Assembly (NCBI GenBank): GCA_902363835.1
Contig: CABJBM010000055.1
Coordinates: 1-9,040 of the forward strand
Source: Lachnospiraceae bacterium
GTDB lineage: Bacteria > Bacillota > Clostridia > Lachnospirales > Lachnospiraceae
Direction of reading: 5' to 3'
DNA length: 9,040 nucleotides
Shown: positions 4,917 through 9,040 of the stretch, in pieces
Position numbering within the stretch: position 1 is the first letter of the stretch
Layout of the letters: the number at the start of each line of letters is the position of its first letter
Notes under the pieces: generated by a model
What the model was told of the DNA's origin: nothing
The model's database searches: none
Seen by the model: the letters and a program-made list of their open reading frames with translations, nothing else
Made by a program: the position numbers and the translations under genes

Positions 4917-6940
4917 GGCTTCTGTCGCCGGATAGACGGCTGACAGAGGAAGAACAATCGCTTATTTGGAAGAAACCCGCTTCCCATGTGGAAAGTGACG
5001 CAGAGCGAAGAATATGCGCTGCGATCAAGTCAAACTGGAAGCGGGGCGAAATGAAGATTACCAATATTCTGTTGGAGGGGGACGCAGGCTCAGGCAAAAC
5101 ACAGCTTGCGAAAGCACTCTCCGCAGCCTTCGGATTACCTTACACGAAAATTACCTGCTTTGCGGATATGGATAAATCTGATATATTGGGTTCTATTCTG
5201 CCGGTATCCAATGACAATGGCGGTGAACAGTCAATCAAATATCAATATTATCCCTCTGAAATTATCCGCGCCTATGAAAACGGTTGGCTTTTGGAAATTC
5301 AAGAACCTACGGTTATTCGGGACGCTGCTGTTTTAATGGCATTGAACTCTGCATTGGAAGCGGATGGAAGTATCAATTTACCTACTCGGATTGTTCACCG
5401 TCACCCGGATTTTATTGTGGTTATTACCACAAATAGGGGTTACAATGGTTGCCGCCCTCTGAATGAAGCCCTCCGTGACCGTATTCAGCATGCGGAAAAA
5501 ATGGATTTACCGCCCGTATCGGTCATGGTAGAACGGGCTGAATATAAGACTGGCTGCGAAAATGCAGAACTGCTTCAAACGCTTGCTCATGTGATTTTGT
5601 CGTTGGACAAAACGGCAAAAGCGAATGCTATCAAAGGCGTGGCTGGTATGCGTTCCTATTTCTACTGGGTGGACGCCGTTTTGCAGGGGATCGATGTACT
5701 TGACGCCCTCTATCATAAAGTGATTTACAAAATGACAACAGATAATGAGGAAATTGCCCTGTTAGAACAGGCACTTCGACAGCAGGATTTATTTTCGGAA
5801 TTGGCAAGTATCTCTACGTTGCACAAAGGAAAAACAAACGGGGAAGAATTGGAACTTCGTGCCGATGGAAGTTTTGAAACAGAGCAGCCAGAGGCAAATG
5901 AGGACACCCCGCCTGCCGTTGCTTTGAAGCGAACCGCGGACAGCGAGGGGCATTCCGATATGCCCTCGGAAACGACAGCCCAAACAGAGTGTGGGGAAAC
6001 TGGTGAGGACGGGACACCTATCTATCACGAATTAACGCCTGACGAACAAAAGCAGCTTGATGAAGAAAAATGCTCCTTTCGGAAACATTTGAACAGCGAA
6101 GCAAGAGAAGCCGTCAAAGGCTCTATGCACGAAAAGGTAGGCATGATTGTCCACCGCCCGGAAACCACCGAAGCTCAAAGGCAGGCATACCGGGAAACGG
6201 CGCAAAAGCTGCGCCCCGTAATCCGTGAACTATCAAGAAAAACACAGCCCCTTTTGGAATATGAAGCATCTGCATCTTTTTCTGGAAACCGGGTTTATGG
6301 AACAATGTTCCACGCTCAAAAAACAGCTTCGCCGGATTTCCGCTACTTTTCAAGAAAGAATCCGCCGGAAGAAACGCCGTCCTTAGCTGTGGCGCTACGG
6401 ATTGACCAATCAGCTTCTATGAACGCTTTTGGGCGGTTGGAAGCAGCGAAGCAGGCGGCGGTTGCGGTCTATGAGTTCTGTAAAAGCTGCGATATTCCGG
6501 TCTTGATTTACGGTGATACGGCAGACCGCTCTCCCAAAGAAAAAATGTCGTTGTATGCGTATATTGACTGGGAAAAACCGAAGCTGAACGAGGAAGCTGC
6601 GCTGATGGGTATTGAAAGTATCAGCAACAACCGGGACGGAATGGCTCTGCGGATTTTAGCTGAAAAGTTGGTAAAAGCTCCACAGACAACAAAGCTGCTT
6701 ATCAGTATCAGCGACGGTCAACCCAAAGCGGTGCCGGACTATGCCGGAGAACTGGCAAACGGTGATATGAAGCAGATTATTAGGGAGTACAGCCGGAAAG
6801 GGATTTTGTTTTTAGCCGCTGCCATTGGACAGGACAAAGAAACCATATGTGATATTTATGGACAAGAACGATTTTTGGATATTACCGATTTGAAGCAGCT
6901 TCCTGTCAGACTGGTACAAACCATAGCGAGATATTTATAA
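4904..6940 (+). CDS. Fused MoxR/CobS-like AAA+ ATPase and CobT-like VWA-domain protein
   Basis: A 678-residue cytosolic fusion. The N-terminal half is an AAA+ module: Walker A GDAGSGKT (59-66), a Walker B region written ENGWLLEIQEPTV (125-137) in which EIQEP replaces the usual DE pair, sensor-1 TTN (175-177), and NEALRDRIQ with a likely arginine finger (187-195). An acidic, low-complexity linker follows (about 310-395), then a VWA domain with an intact MIDAS motif DQSASM (501-506), NNRDGMALR (575-583) and SISDGQP (601-607), the pattern of CobT-type VWA domains. MoxR/CobS ATPases with VWA partners act as chaperone-like machines that load metals or remodel targets. The ATG at 4904 is preferred over the GTG at 4892, which overlaps the GGAG site. 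No CobN-like chelatase subunit is in view, so cobalamin synthesis is not supported. It is the largest and most conserved-looking member of the operon; its client is unknown. Confidence 0.88.
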   Translation: MKNKWLLSPDRRLTEEEQSLIWKKPASHVESDAERRICAAIKSNWKRGEMKITNILLEGDAGSGKTQLAKALSAAFGLPYTKITCFADMDKSDILGSILPVSNDNGGEQSIKYQYYPSEIIRAYENGWLLEIQEPTVIRDAAVLMALNSALEADGSINLPTRIVHRHPDFIVVITTNRGYNGCRPLNEALRDRIQHAEKMDLPPVSVMVERAEYKTGCENAELLQTLAHVILSLDKTAKANAIKGVAGMRSYFYWVDAVLQGIDVLDALYHKVIYKMTTDNEEIALLEQALRQQDLFSELASISTLHKGKTNGEELELRADGSFETEQPEANEDTPPAVALKRTADSEGHSDMPSETTAQTECGETGEDGTPIYHELTPDEQKQLDEEKCSFRKHLNSEAREAVKGSMHEKVGMIVHRPETTEAQRQAYRETAQKLRPVIRELSRKTQPLLEYEASASFSGNRVYGTMFHAQKTASPDFRYFSRKNPPEETPSLAVALRIDQSASMNAFGRLEAAKQAAVAVYEFCKSCDIPVLIYGDTADRSPKEKMSLYAYIDWEKPKLNEEAALMGIESISNNRDGMALRILAEKLVKAPQTTKLLISISDGQPKAVPDYAGELANGDMKQIIREYSRKGILFLAAAIGQDKETICDIYGQERFLDITDLKQLPVRLVQTIARYL

Positions 6941-6967
6941 ACCGCACTTTGAAAGGAGGGTGATTTG

Positions 6968-7576
6968 ATGGATTGTGCAAAGGTGGGGTGACTGATTTTG
7001 CAGTTGCGAAAAGAAAAAAATCTGACACAACAGCAGCTTGCGGATAAATTGGGGATTAGCAATAAGGCAATCTCTAAATGGGAATGTGGAAACGGTGCGC
7101 CCGATGTTTCACTTTGGGAAGAACTATCTTCGATATTGGGAGCGGACATACTAAAACTTCTACATGGTGAACTGAATCCAAACTGCCCGGACACAGGGAA
7201 AATTGACAACATTCGTTTCTATGTCTGTCAAAGCTGCGGAAACATTATGACAAGTACGGGAAAAGCAAATGTTTCCTGCTGCGGGCGTCGTCTTTCTCCA
7301 TTGTCCCCCATCTTGGGAGATACGGAACATGAAATTTCCGTAGAAAAAATGGACATAGACTACTATGTGAGTATTAGGCATGAAATGAGCAAGGAGCATT
7401 ACGTTTCCTTTGCAGCGTATGTATATGATGATCGCATTTGGTTTCAACGGCTTTACCCGGAACAAAGTCCGGCTTTTCATATGCCAACAATGCGAAGCGG
7501 TGGAAACCTTTATATATATTGCGTCAAGCATGGATTGTTCAAATATCCTGACCTACTGAATGCCATCCGTTTATGA
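6968..7576 (+). CDS. XRE-family regulator fused to a desulfoferrodoxin/superoxide-reductase-like module (in-frame TGA at codon 8)
   Basis: A HTH_3 DNA-binding domain (LTQQQLADKLGISNKAISKWE, residues 9-29 counted from the TTG at 6998) is joined to a desulforedoxin-type Cys4 site (C77, C80, C94, C95) and a superoxide-reductase-like domain. The latter shows the expected iron ligands H111, H128 (RHEM), H134 (EHYV), C175 and H178 (YCVKHG). It probably senses superoxide or iron and controls its own operon, possibly also acting on superoxide; that role is inferred. A strong AAAGGAGG precedes the ATG at 6968, and MDCAKVG reads like the family N-terminus, but TGA at 6989-6991 stops it before LILQLRKEKN. 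The 192-residue open frame can restart at TTG 6998, nine bases after AAAGGTGGGG. Either the gene is a fresh nonsense allele or the 7-codon peptide couples restart. It lies 27 bases after the ATPase gene. Family call firm; functionality uncertain. Confidence 0.82.
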
Positions 7577-7600
7577 TTGGAAAATAGTAAGAACCCGTAT

Positions 7601-7744
7601 TCACAAGCGCTTAAGCAAAGTCTGTGAGTGGGATGTTTTGACGATCGTCTCAGCAGAATCGGTAGTGATTTCATAATCCTTGCTGAGGCGGCGAGAGTTA
7701 TTCAACCAGCTGAAAGTTCGTTCAACCACCCAACGCCAGGAAAG
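7601..7744 (-). pseudogene. C-terminal remnant of an IS5-type DDE transposase
   Basis: On the minus strand the last ~48 residues of an IS5-family transposase remain: [23 protein letters not shown] and on to TLLKRL, stop at 7601-7603. The glutamate of VERTF is the third residue of the DDE catalytic triad; the two aspartates and the rest of the protein are missing. The open frame continues upstream to 7891, but that part overlaps an SRPBCC fragment on the plus strand and does not look like transposase. I could not identify a terminal inverted repeat on the 7577-7600 side. Confidence 0.8.
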
Positions 7745-7764
7745 TTTCATGGCTGACGGGTGCT

Positions 7765-7944
7765 GACGGAACCAAAGGCGCTGAAACGGTGGTGACTGTG
7801 GAATTAAAAAAAGTTGAGGGTGGAACAGTATTACGATTAAATCATGCAGGGTTTCCAGATGAAGAGTCGAGAGATAAGCATGAGCAGGCATGGCCGCTGG
7901 TTCTTGCCCAACTGGAGGATAGGTTGAAAAGTATTACAATATAG
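7765..7944 (+). pseudogene. C-terminal fragment of an AHSA1/SRPBCC-family protein
   Basis: The frame reads [17 protein letters not shown], then [20 protein letters not shown] and [10 protein letters not shown], stop 7942-7944. This is the characteristic end of Hsp90-ATPase-activator-like (AHSA1) SRPBCC proteins, small ligand-binding proteins often encoded in stress or transport operons. The first ~90 residues are missing and the fragment begins right at the edge of the IS5-type remnant, so a deletion next to the insertion sequence probably removed the 5' part. It stands 27 bases before another SRPBCC gene, suggesting an original tandem pair. Confidence 0.75.
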
Positions 7945-7971
7945 AAAACAAGAAAAGGAGATCTTATTTAT

Positions 7972-8452
7972 ATGGAAACTTATCAATTAACTCATAACCC
8001 AGTTGTAAAAGCTGAAATGCTTATCCGTAAACCAGTTACCGAAGTATATGAATCATTTATCAACCCTTCCATATACTACAAAGTTTTGGTTTACTAAAAG
8101 TAGTGGAAGGCTTGAACCCAATAAGCAAATCCAGTGGGATTGGGAATTGTATGATTTATCTGTACGGGTTAGTGTAAAAGAACTTGAACAAAACAGACGC
8201 ATACTTATTGAATGGGATATGTTTGGCACATCCACTACGGTGGAGTGGTTATTTACGCCAATAGAAGCTAACGCTACTTTCGTCAGCATTTCGAGTACTG
8301 GGTTTAAGGGGAATGGAAATGAGATTGTAGGCCAAGTGATTGGCTGCACGGAAGGATTTGCGTTAGTCCTCTCTGGATTAAAGGTATTTCTTGAGCATAA
8401 TATTATTTTAAATCTTGTATTAGATCGTTTTCCTGACCAGAAAATACAATAG
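7972..8452 (+). pseudogene. SRPBCC-family protein broken by a one-base insertion
   Basis: ATG at 7972 follows AAAAGGAG (7953-7960) by 11 bases and opens with METYQLTHNPVVKAEMLIRK, a typical SRPBCC start, but stops after about 41 codons. A frame one base over continues the homology (TTKFWFTKSSGRLEPNKQIQ, then a TTVEWLFTP strand, ending FLEHNIILNLVLDRFPD), stop 8450-8452. Removing a single base in ATATACTACA (8071-8080) restores one continuous 159-residue protein, the family's normal length. Everything else looks complete, so the mutation is recent or a sequencing error. SRPBCC folds bind hydrophobic ligands; the specific ligand cannot be predicted. A second product could start at the internal ATG at 8048, but it has no ribosome site. 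Confidence 0.82.
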
Positions 8453-8593
8453 AATGCAAATCTAATATTACAAAAGGCTGTGATATCGGGCGGGAGTTTA
8501 CCAAGTGAACTGCAAGAACACGACTGGGGGTATAACGGTTATTTCAAAGACCCAGACGGACACATGTGGGAGATTGCATATTTTTATGCATAG
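8453..8593 (+). pseudogene. C-terminal fragment of a VOC/glyoxalase-family protein
   Basis: The frame directly after the SRPBCC stop reads ILQKAVISGGSLPSELQEHD followed by WGYNGYFKDPDGHMWEIAYF, stop 8591-8593. DPDGHxWE is the signature end of vicinal-oxygen-chelate proteins (glyoxalase / bleomycin-resistance fold); its glutamate is usually a metal ligand. About 45 of the usual 120-140 residues are left and there is no start or ribosome site. It abuts the stop of the preceding gene with no spacer, so a deletion fused the two. Confidence 0.82.
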
Positions 8594-8776
8594 CAACCTA
8601 ATTTTAGTCATAACAGCACATCTAGCTAATTAGCTAAGTACCATTAGCCAGATAAATTTCAATTTAATAACTTAGATTTACTAAAGGTACGGAAATCGCC
8701 GTGCTTTTAATCCGTATAAACATTCTATTTTTGCATAATCCAAAATTCAAAAATTAGTTTGTCTACAATCTGGAAA
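8594..8776. other. AT-rich intergenic remnant before the insertion sequence
   Basis: No gene is seen. The stretch includes the 14-base perfect palindrome TAGCTAATTAGCTA (8623-8636) and a weak TACGGA/TCCGTA inverted repeat. Neither has a T-run or a neighbouring gene to give it meaning. Confidence 0.4.
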
Positions 8777-8802
8777 GGGGCTGTGAAATAAGTCTCTACA
8801 AA

Positions 8803-8850
8803 AAAGGAGGATTCTCTTCTGGGCGATAGCTTGGAAGAGGATCCTCCTTT
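8803..8850 (-). terminator. Strong terminator hairpin of the IS1182-like transposase
   Basis: AAAGGAGGAT (8803-8812) pairs with ATCCTCCTTT (8841-8850); a G-T wobble and CTCTTC/GAAGAG extend the stem to 17 pairs around a 14-base loop. On the minus strand six T follow the stem. It lies 67 bases after the transposase stop and may also shield the element from outside transcription. Confidence 0.85.
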
Positions 8851-8917
8851 CAAATGATCAAGATGATTAAAAATGAGTATAATTTCCCCTACCCCAAGGT
8901 GGATGGGCAATTCTATG

Positions 8918-9040
8918 CTACGCTACCTTGGATATTCTCATTTTCTTATTTTTATATTTGTAAAGATTTTGACCTATAGCAACTAAAAAAATCTCCAACT
9001 TGACAGATTCAATGCCTTTTCTTACGATTCTTTTATACCA
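8918..9040 (-). CDS. IS1182-like transposase, C-terminal 40 residues (continues beyond the window)
   Basis: The minus strand enters at the right edge in an open frame: KRIVRKGIESVKLEIFLVAI, then GQNLYKYKNKK, stop at 8918-8920. A basic helix, the LEIFLVAIGQNLYKY pattern and a lysine-rich tail are typical of the end of IS1182-family DDE transposases. Only 40 residues are visible, so intactness of the gene cannot be judged. The downstream terminator and terminal repeat support the assignment. Confidence 0.72.
   Translation of the reverse strand, partial: WYKRIVRKGIESVKLEIFLVAIGQNLYKYKNKKMRISKVA

Larger units (their letters stand above)
8777..9040 (-). mobile_element. Terminal part of an IS1182-like insertion sequence
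   Basis: The end of an insertion sequence runs off the right edge. The probable outer boundary is GGGGCTGTGAAATAAG at 8777, which looks like an IS1182-type terminal repeat. Inside are the terminator hairpin and the 3' end of the transposase, read on the minus strand. The other terminal repeat is outside the window, so the boundary and target duplication cannot be confirmed here. Confidence 0.65.

Noticed and set aside
4904..6940. Cobaltochelatase (CobS-CobT) involvement in cobalamin synthesis
   Set aside because: The domain resemblance is real, but no CobN subunit or other cobalamin gene is in the window and the neighbours are unrelated.
6989..6991. The in-frame TGA as a selenocysteine codon
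   Set aside because: It lies at the extreme N-terminus, away from the metal-binding cysteines, and no obvious selenocysteine hairpin follows; a nonsense mutation or restart is simpler.
481..7194. Identical 14-mer AACTGCCCGGACAC in kup (481-494) and in the XRE fusion gene (7181-7194)
   Set aside because: Both copies lie inside coding sequence, the flanks do not match, and one such match in 9 kb is within chance.
7765..7891. The upstream part of the minus-strand frame 7601-7891 as further transposase sequence
   Set aside because: It overlaps a clear AHSA1 fragment on the plus strand and lacks transposase features; only the part below about 7744 fits.
8623..8636. Perfect palindrome TAGCTAATTAGCTA as an operator
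   Set aside because: No gene or promoter lies beside it, and AT-rich palindromes of this size are common in such sequence.
1..9040. CRISPR array, rRNA genes or a retron-like RNA
   Set aside because: No regularly spaced repeats, no rRNA signatures and no reverse transcriptase were seen on either strand.

Overview
The window looks like a decayed accessory island from a low-to-moderate GC Firmicute, most likely a clostridial genome. Supporting signs are strong AGGAGG-type ribosome sites, an excisionase-like helix-turn-helix gene of the kind carried by clostridial integrative elements, a clostridial-type XRE/desulfoferrodoxin fusion, and IS1182- and IS5-like transposase remnants. The organism call is an inference from gene families and not from any marker gene.

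Left edge (1-1176): the C-terminal half of a KUP potassium transporter lacking its 5' half, a bidirectional terminator, and the 3' part of a tRNA-Ser(CGA) gene on the minus strand. The tRNA is cut exactly at its anticodon loop, which is how a tRNA-targeting tyrosine integrase leaves the displaced chromosomal copy of its attachment site. By that reading kup is old chromosome and the sequence to the right is island.

Island front (1177-3550): about 320 bases without a recognisable gene; an excisionase/helix-turn-helix gene that has lost its second half by an internal deletion and frameshift; a terminator; and an intact AAA_14/DUF4143 ATPase on the minus strand with its own promoter. No integrase is present, so the island is probably no longer mobile.

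Central operon (3551-7576), the most coherent unit: a small GIY-YIG-fold protein that appears to lack its catalytic residues, a DUF6530-like protein, a DinB-fold protein, a 678-residue fusion of a MoxR/CobS-like AAA+ ATPase with a CobT-like VWA domain, and an XRE regulator fused to a superoxide-reductase (desulfoferrodoxin) module that keeps all expected iron ligands. Spacing is 2, 2, 32 and 27 bases. A promoter and an intrinsic-terminator-like hairpin precede it. The DinB gene is bracketed by a ~34-base near-identical repeat covering the translation start, which suggests it was inserted later. The regulator has an in-frame TGA at codon 8. A redox-sensed AAA/VWA chaperone-type system is a reasonable hypothesis, but it is inference.

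Right edge (7577-9040): a graveyard of fragments. It holds an IS5-type transposase C-terminus, the C-terminus of an AHSA1/SRPBCC protein, a second SRPBCC gene broken by a one-base insertion, a glyoxalase/VOC C-terminus directly abutting it, and the end of an IS1182-like element with its transposase C-terminus, terminator hairpin and probable outer end.
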